A DNA stretch of 64,000 bases from Nocardioides sp. 1609 (GTDB taxonomy: Bacteria; Actinomycetota; Actinomycetes; Propionibacteriales; Nocardioidaceae): assembly GCF_004522105.1 (NCBI RefSeq), contig NZ_SPUJ01000006.1, positions 1-64,000 on the forward strand, written 5' to 3'. Positions 8,853 to 17,606 of this stretch are shown one piece after another (within the stretch, counting starts at the first letter, position 1; the number at the start of each line of letters is the position of its first letter). Below the pieces are notes generated by a model. The model saw only the letters and a program-made list of their open reading frames with translations, was not told the origin of the DNA and did not search any database. The position numbers and the translations under genes are program-made.

Positions 8853-8929
8853 GCCGCCACGCTACGTCGGGGCGGGCACCGCGGCGCCCACCCGATCAGG
8901 TGGTGATCGCACCACGAGGGCCCCGTGGA

Positions 8930-9502
8930 TCACGACGAGGCGAGGCCGAGCACCAGGTTGGCCGCGGCGGTGAGCAGCAGCACGGGCGCGTTCACCAGGC
9001 CCGTGACGGCGCTCGCCGCCAGCCGTCCGGCACCGTCGGGGGACCCGACCGCGGGAGCGCGGCGCCAGGCCAGGACCGCCGACACCACCATCGCGGCGGC
9101 CGGGACGAGCAGCGTCTGGTTGTCGAAGAGGAACACCAGCGGCACGAAGTGGACGCCGACGACCAGCGACACCCAGGCCGCGACCAGGCCGGTCCGCCTG
9201 CGGGCGGCGAGCACCGCCGAGCCCACCAGGCACAGCACCACCTCGACGCCGACGACGATCCCGAACCGGATGCCGTCGTCGGCACCGGAGAACGACGACG
9301 GCTCGTCCCAGTTCTGCCAGGCGAGCAGCCCGCCGGCGACCCCGACCAGCAGCGAGGCCGCCCCGAGCGCGCCGAGCAACGCTCGCAGCCGCGGCGGGGG
9401 TGCCTCCTGCGCCCACCCGGCCCAGGCGAAGCCGAAGGTGCCGAAGATGGCGGCCACCATGAACAGGTCCCGGGTGCGCTCGAGGTCAACCACGCTCGTC
9501 AC
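8930..9502 (-). CDS. Polytopic membrane protein of unknown function
   Basis: A 190-residue protein with about five to six hydrophobic segments separated by short charged loops (for example FMVAAIFGTFGFAWAGWAQE, GIVVGVEVVLCLVGSAVLAA and AAMVVSAVLAW). No catalytic motif is visible and I do not recognise a characterised family. It is divergent from the amidohydrolase at 9555, with only about 50 bp between starts. Confidence 0.7.
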   Translation of the reverse strand: MTSVVDLERTRDLFMVAAIFGTFGFAWAGWAQEAPPPRLRALLGALGAASLLVGVAGGLLAWQNWDEPSSFSGADDGIRFGIVVGVEVVLCLVGSAVLAARRRTGLVAAWVSLVVGVHFVPLVFLFDNQTLLVPAAAMVVSAVLAWRRAPAVGSPDGAGRLAASAVTGLVNAPVLLLTAAANLVLGLASS

Positions 9503-9554
9503 GCTCCCAGACGCGACCGGGTGACCCGTGCACCGGGTCGGGCAGGATCACGCC

Positions 9555-10778
9555 ATGCCGTCGCCGAAGCCGTTCGAGCTCTACCAGCTGCTGCACCGCC
9601 ACCCCGAGCTGTCGGGGCACGAGGAACGCACGGCCGCGACCCTGGCCGCGCTGCTCGGGGACGCCGGCCTCGACGTCCGGACCGGCGTCGGCGGTCACGG
9701 TGTCGTGGCCGCGCTCGCGAACGGCCCGGGCCCGGTGGTGGCGCTGCGCGCGGAGCTCGACGCGCTCCCGGTGACCGAGGAGACCGGGGTGTCCTGGTCG
9801 AGCGAGCAGCCGGGCGTGATGCACGCGTGCGGCCACGACCTCCACCTCACGTGCGTCGTCGCGGCGGCGAGCGAGCTGGCCGCCGACCGGGCGTCGTGGT
9901 CCGGCACCGTGCTGGTGCTGCTCCAGCCCGCCGAGGAGACCCTGTCGGGCGCGCGGGCGATGGCGGCCGACGGCGTCTACGACCGGTGGCGGCCCGACGT
10001 CCTCCTCGCCCAGCACCTCGCGCCGTTCCCGGCCGGGTACGTCGCGCACGGCGCCGGACCGCTCCTGGCCGGCAGCCGCACCCTGCAGGTCACCCTGCAC
10101 GGCACCGGGGGCCACGCCGCCGGCGGCACCGGCACGCTCAGCCCCGTCGTGACGGCGTCCGCGATCGTGCTCCGGCTCCAGGCCCTCGTGGCCGGCGAGA
10201 CGGGGCCGGCCGAGCCGGCGGTCGTGTCCGTCGGCGGCTTCGACGCGCCCGCGCCGGCGAACGTCGTGCCCGAGGGTGTCGGCTTCGAGGTCTCGGTGCG
10301 CGCGATGACGACCGCGGCGCTCGACCGGCTCGAGGCCGCCGTCCGCCGGATCGTGCGGGCCGAGGCCGACGCCTCCGGGTACCCGACCGCACCGGACGTC
10401 GTCCGGACCGCCGCCTCGGAGGTCACCGCCAGCGACCCGGCCACCGCCCGCGCCGTCGCCGCCGCGCAGCGCGAGGCGCTCGGGGCGGGCGCCGTGATCG
10501 GCTGGGTGCCGTCGATGGCGACCGAGGACGTCGGCGTGCTCGGCGGCGCCGGCGCCGACCTGCACGGGTGCCCCGACGTGCGCCTCGTCTACTGGATGCT
10601 CGGCAGCGTCGCGACCGCCGACTGGGCCGCGGTCGAGGGCGACGCCGGAGCGCGGCTCGCCGCCCAGGTCCCCAACCACTCGCCGCGCTTCGCGCCGGAC
10701 GCCGAGGTGGCGATCCGGACCGGCACGGACGCCCTCACGGCCGCCGTGCGCGGGCTCGCCACGGTGACACCGACCTGA
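9555..10778 (+). CDS. M20-family amidohydrolase (N-acyl-amino-acid hydrolase type)
   Basis: This 407-residue M20/M40 metallohydrolase has LRAELDALPVTEET and the metal-binding MHACGHDLH (Cys and His ligands). It also has LLQPAEE (Glu base region) and a dimerisation-domain HGTGGHAAG. Family members remove acyl groups from amino acids or hydrolyse small amides in the cytoplasm. The start at ATG 9555 fits the family N-terminus (PKPFELYQLLHRHPELSGHE). It ends 143 bp upstream of the RiPP precursor on the same strand. A role in that pathway is possible but not indicated by motif. Confidence 0.85.
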   Translation: MPSPKPFELYQLLHRHPELSGHEERTAATLAALLGDAGLDVRTGVGGHGVVAALANGPGPVVALRAELDALPVTEETGVSWSSEQPGVMHACGHDLHLTCVVAAASELAADRASWSGTVLVLLQPAEETLSGARAMAADGVYDRWRPDVLLAQHLAPFPAGYVAHGAGPLLAGSRTLQVTLHGTGGHAAGGTGTLSPVVTASAIVLRLQALVAGETGPAEPAVVSVGGFDAPAPANVVPEGVGFEVSVRAMTTAALDRLEAAVRRIVRAEADASGYPTAPDVVRTAASEVTASDPATARAVAAAQREALGAGAVIGWVPSMATEDVGVLGGAGADLHGCPDVRLVYWMLGSVATADWAAVEGDAGARLAAQVPNHSPRFAPDAEVAIRTGTDALTAAVRGLATVTPT

Positions 10779-10828
10779 CACAGGCCGGTCATCGGCGTGT
10801 GTCCGCGCTGCCCGCGGGCTGCCCCGCA

Positions 10829-10846
10829 CCTGCACCGGACCTGCAC
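10829..10846 (+). promoter_or_regulatory. Tandem heptamer, candidate SARP operator upstream of precursor gene
   Basis: CCTGCAC occurs at 10829-10835 and again at 10840-10846, with exactly 4 bp between (an 11-bp period). A weaker third copy (GCTGCCC) lies 11 bp upstream. Direct heptamers one helical turn apart are the usual binding site of SARP regulators, and a SARP is encoded in the same locus. Spacing to a clear -10 is uncertain. Confidence 0.45.
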
Positions 10847-10868
10847 GCCCGACCCGGCAACGTACTCC

Positions 10869-10897
10869 TTGTCAGAACGACAACCCGGAACACCGGG
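10869..10897 (+). promoter_or_regulatory. Two adjacent inverted repeats in precursor leader region
   Basis: TTGTC-AGAAC-GACAA (10869-10883) is followed directly by CCCGG-AACA-CCGGG (10884-10897). Both lie between the candidate promoter and the GAAGGAG ribosome site of the precursor gene. They could be an operator or mRNA-stabilising hairpins. Confidence 0.4.
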
Positions 10898-10921
10898 AAC
10901 ATCACCTGAAGGAGAATCGAC

Positions 10922-11086
10922 ATGATCAACAACTCCCTGAACCGCGAGCTCGTCGCCCTCGAGGCCGACACCTTCGAGATCGCCGACTACGCCGACGACG
11001 CCGAGATGGTCCTCGCGGGCTGCACCAGCTCCTCCTCGACCTCTACCTGCTCGTCGACGACCTCGACCACGAGCTGCTCGGCCTGA
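10922..11086 (+). CDS. TOMM/thiopeptide-like RiPP precursor peptide
   Basis: This 54-residue gene is too short for routine ORF calling. It starts at ATG 10922 behind a strong GAAGGAG site. Residues 1-33 form an acidic leader with LEADTFEIADYADDAE, closely resembling thiazolylpeptide-bacteriocin leaders, and end in LAG. Residues 34-54 form the core: every residue except the final Ala is Cys (3), Ser (10) or Thr (7). The Cys residues lie at core positions 1, 10 and 19. Such a composition only makes sense as substrate for heterocyclisation and dehydration. The adjacent convergent operon encodes exactly those enzymes. The exact leader cleavage site is inferred from the Gly-Cys boundary. Confidence 0.92.
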   Translation: MINNSLNRELVALEADTFEIADYADDAEMVLAGCTSSSSTSTCSSTTSTTSCSA

Positions 11087-11100
11087 GTCGAGTCTCCACG

Positions 11101-11145
11101 CACGAAGGGCCTGTCCTACGGGACAGGCCCTTCGTGGCATTTTTC
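11101..11145 (+). terminator. Strong intrinsic terminator after precursor gene
   Basis: A 16-bp perfect stem (11101-11116 with 11121-11136) has a TACG loop and is followed by GCATTTTT. It lies 14 bp after the precursor stop. A canonical U-tract terminator is unusual in this GC-rich window. It indicates a monocistronic, strongly expressed precursor transcript. Confidence 0.9.
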
Positions 11146-11183
11146 CTGCGCGGACGACGACGTGGTGGTGGCGGCGGAGCGAT

Positions 11184-11242
11184 GCAATTGCCGCGATCTG
11201 GCCAGTTCCGCGGCGACGAGCTGAGCAATCTGCGGCAATTGC
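11184..11242. repeat. 59-bp element, copy 1, with terminal inverted repeats
   Basis: The element begins GCAATTGCCGC and ends with its complement GCGGCAATTGC (11-bp inverted ends). It is near-identical to the copy at 11274-11332 (two differences seen), at a 90-bp period. It lies in the gap between the precursor terminator and the operon terminator. Confidence 0.85.
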
Positions 11243-11273
11243 GCGGGCGGGGGCGAGATGGTTGCGGTGGCGC

Positions 11274-11332
11274 GCAATTGCCGCGATCTGGCCAGCTCCG
11301 CGGCGACGAGCCGAGCAATCTGCGGCAATTGC
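11274..11332. repeat. 59-bp element, copy 2
   Basis: Same element as at 11184, with the same 11-bp inverted ends and an internal CTGGCCAG palindrome in the shared body. Together the two copies fill most of the 357-bp non-coding interval between the precursor and the YcaO gene. No gene was found there on either strand. Confidence 0.85.
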
Positions 11333-11394
11333 ACGGGTGGGGGCGGCGCGGCGGCGGCCGGCCGAGCCGACGGCGCCACCGCCCCGGCGCACGA

Positions 11395-11427
11395 GCACGG
11401 CCCCCGGCGAGGAGCCGGGGGCCGTGC
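11395..11427 (-). terminator. Stem-loop at the 3' end of the biosynthetic operon
   Basis: A 14-bp perfect stem (GCACGGCCCCCGGC at 11395-11408 with its complement at 11414-11427) and a 5-nt loop lie 16 bp beyond the stop codon of the last operon gene (11444). Confidence 0.75.
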
Positions 11428-11443
11428 TGGGTGGTGCGGTCGG

Positions 11444-13381
11444 TCAGGGGAAGGGGTGCGGGACCCGCACCAGCTCCTCGTCGGTCAGGACGTGGTCGAC
11501 GAGACCGGCGCGGGCCGGGGCCGTGCGCAGCCGCGGCATGCGCAGGGCGCGCTGCCGGTTCCAGCCGAAGTCGATCGGCAGCAGCCCGGGCGCGAGCGTG
11601 GCGACGGTGTGCAGCCCGGCCGCTGCCTGCTCGGGCGAGGTCTGGTCGACCACCACCACCTCGTGACCGGCCGCGGCGATCCGGTCGACGACGTCCGCGA
11701 CGTCCTCGCGCAGGTCGCTGCGCCCGGCCCGGTCGAGGTGGCCGCCGAAGGCGGCGCCGAACGTGGTGCTCGACCGGGGCGCGACGTAGCGCTGGGTGTG
11801 GACGCCCATCTCGGGCATCCCGAACATCCGGGCGTGGTCGGTGAGGTGGCGCACCAGCCCGTAGTCGGCCATCATCGCGCGCAGCTCGACCTCACCCTCC
11901 CGCGCCTGGTTCGGCAGGTGCGGCAGGTAGGTGAGGGTCTCCGACAGGGCCGCCTCGACCGCCTCGCGAGGGTCGAGGCTCGCCCCGGCCGCCAGCGACA
12001 GCGTGCCCATCGACCCGTCCGGCCGCACGGCCACGCTGGTGATCACCGGGACGTCGATGTCGATCCGGTTGTCGAGCACGTGCAGGTCGTAGCCGAGCAG
12101 CGCGGCGCGGGCGCGCATCGCGCTGATCCGCGGGTCGTCGAGGTCGTCGAGGTCGATCCGCGGCAGGTCGAGGCCGCCGTACCAGGCGAGCAGGAACGCG
12201 TCGCGCTCCAGCAGCTCGAGCAGCCCGAAGAGGGTCGCCTCCTCGCGGCTGCTGCCGGTGGCGCAGCCGTTGGAGCACTCGAAGACGAAGTTGTCGGCCG
12301 CAACGCCGGCGCTGTAGTAGACGAGCCGGGACGGCACCAGGACCGCCCGGTCGTGGGTGAGCGACCGGCCCCAGACCCACGGGATCGGGCGGGAGGGGTC
12401 GAACGGGTCGAGGAGCGACTCCTCGGCGTAGGTCGCCGGGTCGTAGTCGCCGCACGACAGCGGGTGCACCGCGTGGTCGCGCACGTCGTCGTACGACGCC
12501 ACCACGACCTCGCGGCCGTGGCGCCGGTGGGTGCCGGCGTAGCGCTCGAGGCCCTCGACGAAGGCCAGGGTGCGGCTGCGGTCGTACGACGCGCCCTGGC
12601 CGCTCCACGTGACGTCGACCAGGCCGGCGTACCCGCGGACGAACCCGCCGCCGGCGACCGGGGCGGTGGTCGGCGAGAGGTGGTTGAGCCACGTCTTGGT
12701 GCCGATCACCCCCGCGACGGGGTTGGCCAGGGCCGCCGAGGGCAGGTCGAGGTCGTCGATGCCGCGGGTGCGGTAGACGTCGGGTCGCGGCTTGGGCTGC
12801 TCGGCGAGGTCGCCGGCCGCCAGCGGGTCGTCGACGCCGTCGGGGCCGCACGACGGACAGGTCGGCTCCCGCAGCACCGGCACGGTGAGCAGGCCCAGCG
12901 TCTCGAGGTCGATCCGCGTCACCTGGCGCTGCCGGAGGTCGGCGGGGCGCTGCCACCCCGATCCCCACGGCGACGGCTCCGGCCCCCGGACCCGCGCGAG
13001 CGAGACCTGGGCCTGGACGGCGGCGACGAGGAAGTCGGTGAGGACGGGCCAGCTGCCGAGCGGCTCCGGCACCTTGCCGTGCTCGAGCGCCTCGCGCTCG
13101 GACCGGGTGCGCAGGCGCTGCCACCGGATCCCGAGGCACTGGCCGCACGCGCCGTCGGCGTCGCCCCAGGGCCCGACCAGCACGGCCTCCCCGGTGACGT
13201 GCACCAGCGCCGGCGCGCGGACGGCGTCCGCGGGGTCGTCCTGGACACCGCGGGCACCGAGGGCCACCACGCCGACCGGCCCGCCGTCGGGCGCGACGAG
13301 CCGGGCCCGCAACGCTGCGACGACCTCGTCGACGGGGAGCGTGGCGACCCCGGCGGTCGGCGGCTCCAGCAGCTCAGTCAT
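11444..13381 (-). CDS. YcaO-domain azoline-forming cyclodehydratase 1 with N-terminal TOMM domain
   Basis: This 645-residue protein would convert Cys/Ser/Thr of the precursor to azolines using ATP. The N-terminal domain carries two CxxC pairs (CGQC near residue 79 and CPSC near 173), as in zinc-binding TOMM docking/cyclodehydratase domains. The YcaO domain follows, with the ATP/Mg helix SSREEATLFGLLELLERDA near residues 378-396. The protein ends in PHPFP, a PxPxP terminus characteristic of azoline-forming YcaOs. Its ATG overlaps the permease stop by eight bases, so it is the last gene of the operon. It is paralogous to the protein at 22057. Confidence 0.92.
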   Translation of the reverse strand: MTELLEPPTAGVATLPVDEVVAALRARLVAPDGGPVGVVALGARGVQDDPADAVRAPALVHVTGEAVLVGPWGDADGACGQCLGIRWQRLRTRSEREALEHGKVPEPLGSWPVLTDFLVAAVQAQVSLARVRGPEPSPWGSGWQRPADLRQRQVTRIDLETLGLLTVPVLREPTCPSCGPDGVDDPLAAGDLAEQPKPRPDVYRTRGIDDLDLPSAALANPVAGVIGTKTWLNHLSPTTAPVAGGGFVRGYAGLVDVTWSGQGASYDRSRTLAFVEGLERYAGTHRRHGREVVVASYDDVRDHAVHPLSCGDYDPATYAEESLLDPFDPSRPIPWVWGRSLTHDRAVLVPSRLVYYSAGVAADNFVFECSNGCATGSSREEATLFGLLELLERDAFLLAWYGGLDLPRIDLDDLDDPRISAMRARAALLGYDLHVLDNRIDIDVPVITSVAVRPDGSMGTLSLAAGASLDPREAVEAALSETLTYLPHLPNQAREGEVELRAMMADYGLVRHLTDHARMFGMPEMGVHTQRYVAPRSSTTFGAAFGGHLDRAGRSDLREDVADVVDRIAAAGHEVVVVDQTSPEQAAAGLHTVATLAPGLLPIDFGWNRQRALRMPRLRTAPARAGLVDHVLTDEELVRVPHPFP

Positions 13382-14179
13382 TGCTCCACCTGAAGACCTT
13401 GACGGCGACCGCGGCGAAGACGACCGCGAAGCCGGCCAGCACGCCCAGCGAGAGCAGGACGTCGGACGTCGAGCCGGTGCCGTTGAGCGCGTGGCCGACC
13501 CCGTCGTTGAGGTAGTAGAGCGGGAAGACCTGCGCCACCTTCTGCAGCCAGTCCGGCATCATGTCGAGCGGGAAGAACGAGCCCGACAGGAACGCCATCG
13601 GCAGCATGATGACGTTGCTGACGGCGGCCACCGACTCGGCGGTGTTGGTCACCGAGCCGATCACGGCGCCGAGCGCGAAGAACGTCACGACGCCCAGGGC
13701 CAGCAGCGGCAGGGCCTCCCACGAGGAGGCCGCGGGGCGGAGCCCGAAGAACGGGACCATCGCGACGCCGACGAACAGCGCGGTCTGCACCAGGGCGATG
13801 ACGAGCGCGATCGCGAGCTTCGAGGAGAGCAGCGTGCCGACCCGGGTCGGCGTCATCCGGATGATGCGCAGCAGGTCGCTCTCGCGCCACTGCATGAGCG
13901 CGAAGGCGATCGAGAAGACCGCGGCGTTCGCGACGCCCCAGGTGAGCACGCCCGGTGCGATGTACTGGATGTAGCTCTTGCCGGACTCCTCGACGTCCTG
14001 GCCGCTGAAGATCGACCCGAAGAGCAGCAGGAAGATCAGCGGGAACGCGAAGGTGAAGAAGATCGTGGTGACGTCGCGCGCGGCCGCGCGGCGGTGCGCG
14101 GAGACCAGGGTCGGGAAGACCCGGGTCGGGCCCTCGCCGGACGTGCCGGTCGTGGTGTCGGGATCCAGGGTGGCGGTGC

Positions 14180-14183
<4 letters not shown>
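13374..14183 (-). CDS. ABC-2 type transporter permease of the RiPP locus
   Basis: A 269-residue permease with a soluble N-terminus and about six membrane spans (FFTFAFPLIFLLLFGSIF, AVFSIAFALMQWRESDLLRIIRMTP, VIMLPMAFLSGSFFPLDMMPDWL). The last is the typical ABC-2 signature region. The start at 14183 overlaps the ATPase stop as ATGA. It forms an exporter with the ATPase at 14180. Secretion of the mature peptide and/or self-protection is the likely role. Confidence 0.88.
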
Positions 14184-15184
<1,001 letters not shown>

Positions 15185-15196
15185 CGTGGGCTCCTT

Positions 15197-15232
15197 CTGT
15201 CGGGCGGGCTGTCGGGCAGGCTGTCGGGCGGG
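15197..15232. repeat. 12-bp tandem repeat in intra-operon spacer
   Basis: CTGTCGGGCGGG and variants start at 15197, 15209 and 15221, immediately upstream of the ATPase start. No function is evident. Confidence 0.6.
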
Positions 15233-15258
15233 CCGGGGGTCCGGTGCCGCGGCGGGGT

Positions 15259-16548
15259 TCACGTCCGGCTCCGCTGGGTGGTCGCGAGGCCGGCGACGAC
15301 CAGGACGGCGAGGGCGAGGGGGCCGGCCCACTGCCAGGGGCCGGCGGCGTCCGGGATCAGGGAGGCCGCCACCCACACCGCGAGGGCGGCGCAGGCCAGG
15401 ACGATCAGCGGCGAGGCGAGGGCGTAGGCGGCGTAGAGCCGGCGCAGGCCCCGCGGGTAGCGGGCCACCGCGAGCCGCTGGTCGGTGGCGCGGCGGCCGC
15501 CGAGGCGGGCGCTGACGGCGAGCGTCGCGTACCCCTGGCTGGCGGCGGTGAGACCGAGGGTGCCGGTGGCGTGGGTGAGCAGCACGTAGCCGTCCAGCGG
15601 CGCCAGCGGCACCAGGTTGACGAGGGCCAGGACGGTGCCGAGCACCAGCACCGCGGCGAGGAACGGGCGGACGGCGGCGTCCGGCGACGTGGCCCACCAG
15701 GCGATCGCGAACGGCACCAGCACCGCGAGGTTGACCACGCAGCCGACGCCGGCCGTGGCGAGCCGGGCCCGTCGTCCGGGCAGGTAGCGGTAGTCCTCGA
15801 CGCGGCAGAACGGGATCAGCAGCGGGAGGCGCCAGCTGATGCCGAGCTCGCGGACGGTGCCGCCGTGCGCCCGGGCCACCAGGCCGTGCCCGAGCTCGTG
15901 CAGCGCGCCGCTCACCCAGAGCACCGCCACCGTGGCCACGACCAGCCCGGGCCGGGTGACGGCGTCGCCGAGCCCGTCGAGCAGGGCCGGCAGGTCGGCG
16001 GCGAGCACGCCGAGCATCGTGGCCAGGCCGGCGAGGACCGCCAGGACGGCGGGACCGGTGGGCAGGTGGCGCAGCGGGGACAGGACCCCGAGCAGTCGTG
16101 CGGTGACCGCCTGGCCGTCGCGGACGACGGCGACCTCGCCCTTGAGCACCGACCCGCTCCACCGGCGTCCCGACCGGGTCGAGGTGGTGGTGGCGGTGGT
16201 CTCCGGGAGCGGCTCGGCGCCGGGGAGGACGAGCATCCCCCGGGCGTGGGCGAGCCCGAGCAGCTGCTGCCAGCCGGTCGCGTCGATCGTCTGGCCGAGC
16301 TCGCTCTCGTACTCGCGGCCGATCCGGGCCAGGGTGCTGCTCCCGTCGAGCCGGGTGAGCAGGAAGTGCTCACGCAGGCCGATCTCGTGGGTCCGGTCGG
16401 TCACCGGGTCGCGCACCAGCCGCACCGCGCGCGGGCCGTGCCACACCCGGTCGCTGACCTGGAGGTCGGCGCGGAGCACCGGCCGGGCGTCGAGGAACGC
16501 CGGGGCGGCGCTGTCGACGTCGGCGCGACGGTCGGCGAGGCTGGTCAT
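15259..16548 (-). CDS. M50-type membrane metalloprotease, candidate leader protease
   Basis: This 429-residue membrane protein has a roughly 120-residue soluble N-terminal region and multiple spans. The zinc motif is ALHELGHGL (HExxH, near residue 216). About 100 residues later LVPLAPLDGY supplies the third ligand, as in site-2-protease-like M50 enzymes. The N-terminal part (IGLREHFLLTRLDGSSTLARIGREY) resembles the PqqD-like/winged-helix segment seen in RiPP-associated M50 proteins. It could cut the leader during export or act in immunity. ATGA overlap with the upstream dehydratase gene ties it to the operon. Confidence 0.82.
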   Translation of the reverse strand: MTSLADRRADVDSAAPAFLDARPVLRADLQVSDRVWHGPRAVRLVRDPVTDRTHEIGLREHFLLTRLDGSSTLARIGREYESELGQTIDATGWQQLLGLAHARGMLVLPGAEPLPETTATTTSTRSGRRWSGSVLKGEVAVVRDGQAVTARLLGVLSPLRHLPTGPAVLAVLAGLATMLGVLAADLPALLDGLGDAVTRPGLVVATVAVLWVSGALHELGHGLVARAHGGTVRELGISWRLPLLIPFCRVEDYRYLPGRRARLATAGVGCVVNLAVLVPFAIAWWATSPDAAVRPFLAAVLVLGTVLALVNLVPLAPLDGYVLLTHATGTLGLTAASQGYATLAVSARLGGRRATDQRLAVARYPRGLRRLYAAYALASPLIVLACAALAVWVAASLIPDAAGPWQWAGPLALAVLVVAGLATTQRSRT

Positions 16549-17606
16549 GTCGGCGTGCCGTCGGTGAGCACCCGACCCAGCAGGTAGGCGAGGTAGGCCT
16601 CGTCGCGGATCGTCACGTGCAGGCGGTTGTTGGTCATGTGCAGGTACGGCGACAGCAGGATCACCAGCGCCTCGCCGGGCTCCGTGACGACCGTCGTCCG
16701 GGTCCGGTCCCAGGACCCGAAGGTCAGGCGTCCCGCGCGGGCCAGCTCGGCGACCCGCCCGCGCAGCTCGCGGCAGTGCGCGGCCCAGCCGGCCAGGTGC
16801 GGCGGCAGCTCGTCGAGGGCGTCGCGCTGCACCGCGGAGCGCACCCGGTCGAACAGCCCGCCCATCCGCTCGACGTTGTCGGCGAAGCCGGTGGCGTACT
16901 CCTCGTCGGCGATGAAGTCGGTGCCGGCGAAGTGCGACTGCCAGAAGTCGTGGTAGCGCCGCAGGAAGGTGGCCAGCTCGTCACGGTCGTCGAGGAACGA
17001 CGCCGCCATCACCATCATCAGCTGCGCCGAGGTGCCCAGCAGGACCGAGCGCAGGTGCAGGTTGTTGGTGCGCAGCAGCTCGATCGTCAGGTCGGAGGAG
17101 TGCTGGAAGTGCCACTCGGCCAGCTCGACGCCGGCCGGACCGCCGTACTTGCCGTTCTCGGGCTCGTAGGGCAGGTAGGCGAGGTCGTTGTTGGGACGCA
17201 GGTTCATCGTCCCGTCCTCGGCCAGGTAGGCCTGCTTCTCGTCCTCGCTGAACTCCATCGAGAACAGCTGCTGGTACAGGTCGCCCAGGAAGCCGGTGTC
17301 GACGTCGTAGAGGGCCGGACGGCGGGCGAGGTACTCCCGCACCCGCCGCTCGGCGAGCTCCTTGACCAGCTCGGTGTCCGCGGCGCGACGCGGCTTGAGC
17401 CGCATCCGCACGTGCGGCCCCTCGAGCCAGTAGTTGATGAAGAAGTAGCCGTCGAGCAGGTCGCGCTCGGTGAGCTCGGCGAAGACGTCGCGGATGCACC
17501 GGGTGAGCAGGGGCTGCGGGTTGGCGGCGTAGTAGACGTGCATGGCCAGCCACTCCCCCGGCTGGTCGTCGGTGTCCCGGGTCGGCTCGGCGGTGAGGGT
17601 GGTCAT
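16545..17606 (-). CDS. Thiopeptide-type dehydratase elimination or cyclisation protein (Lant_dehydr_C-like)
   Basis: A 353-residue stand-alone protein of the thiopeptide-type bacteriocin biosynthesis family: GEWLAMHVYYAANPQPLLTRCI near the N-terminus, then FFINYWLEGPHVRMRLKP and LLSPYLHMTNNRLHVTIRDEAYLAYLL. In relatives this domain eliminates glutamate from glutamylated Ser/Thr to give dehydroamino acids. A second copy in true thiopeptide loci performs the pyridine-forming cycloaddition. Only one such gene is visible here. It overlaps both neighbours by ATGA junctions. Confidence 0.88.
   Translation of the reverse strand: MTTLTAEPTRDTDDQPGEWLAMHVYYAANPQPLLTRCIRDVFAELTERDLLDGYFFINYWLEGPHVRMRLKPRRAADTELVKELAERRVREYLARRPALYDVDTGFLGDLYQQLFSMEFSEDEKQAYLAEDGTMNLRPNNDLAYLPYEPENGKYGGPAGVELAEWHFQHSSDLTIELLRTNNLHLRSVLLGTSAQLMMVMAASFLDDRDELATFLRRYHDFWQSHFAGTDFIADEEYATGFADNVERMGGLFDRVRSAVQRDALDELPPHLAGWAAHCRELRGRVAELARAGRLTFGSWDRTRTTVVTEPGEALVILLSPYLHMTNNRLHVTIRDEAYLAYLLGRVLTDGTPT

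Noticed and set aside
9555..10778. M20 amidohydrolase as the RiPP leader protease
   Set aside because: It is on the same strand upstream of the precursor, but M20 enzymes of this type act on small N-acyl amino acids. The M50 protease in the operon is a better candidate.
11116..11379. Minus-strand ORF with repeated QLPQIARLVAAELARSRQL
   Set aside because: It is generated by the duplicated 59-bp element, overlaps a strong terminator, and has no ribosome site or family similarity.
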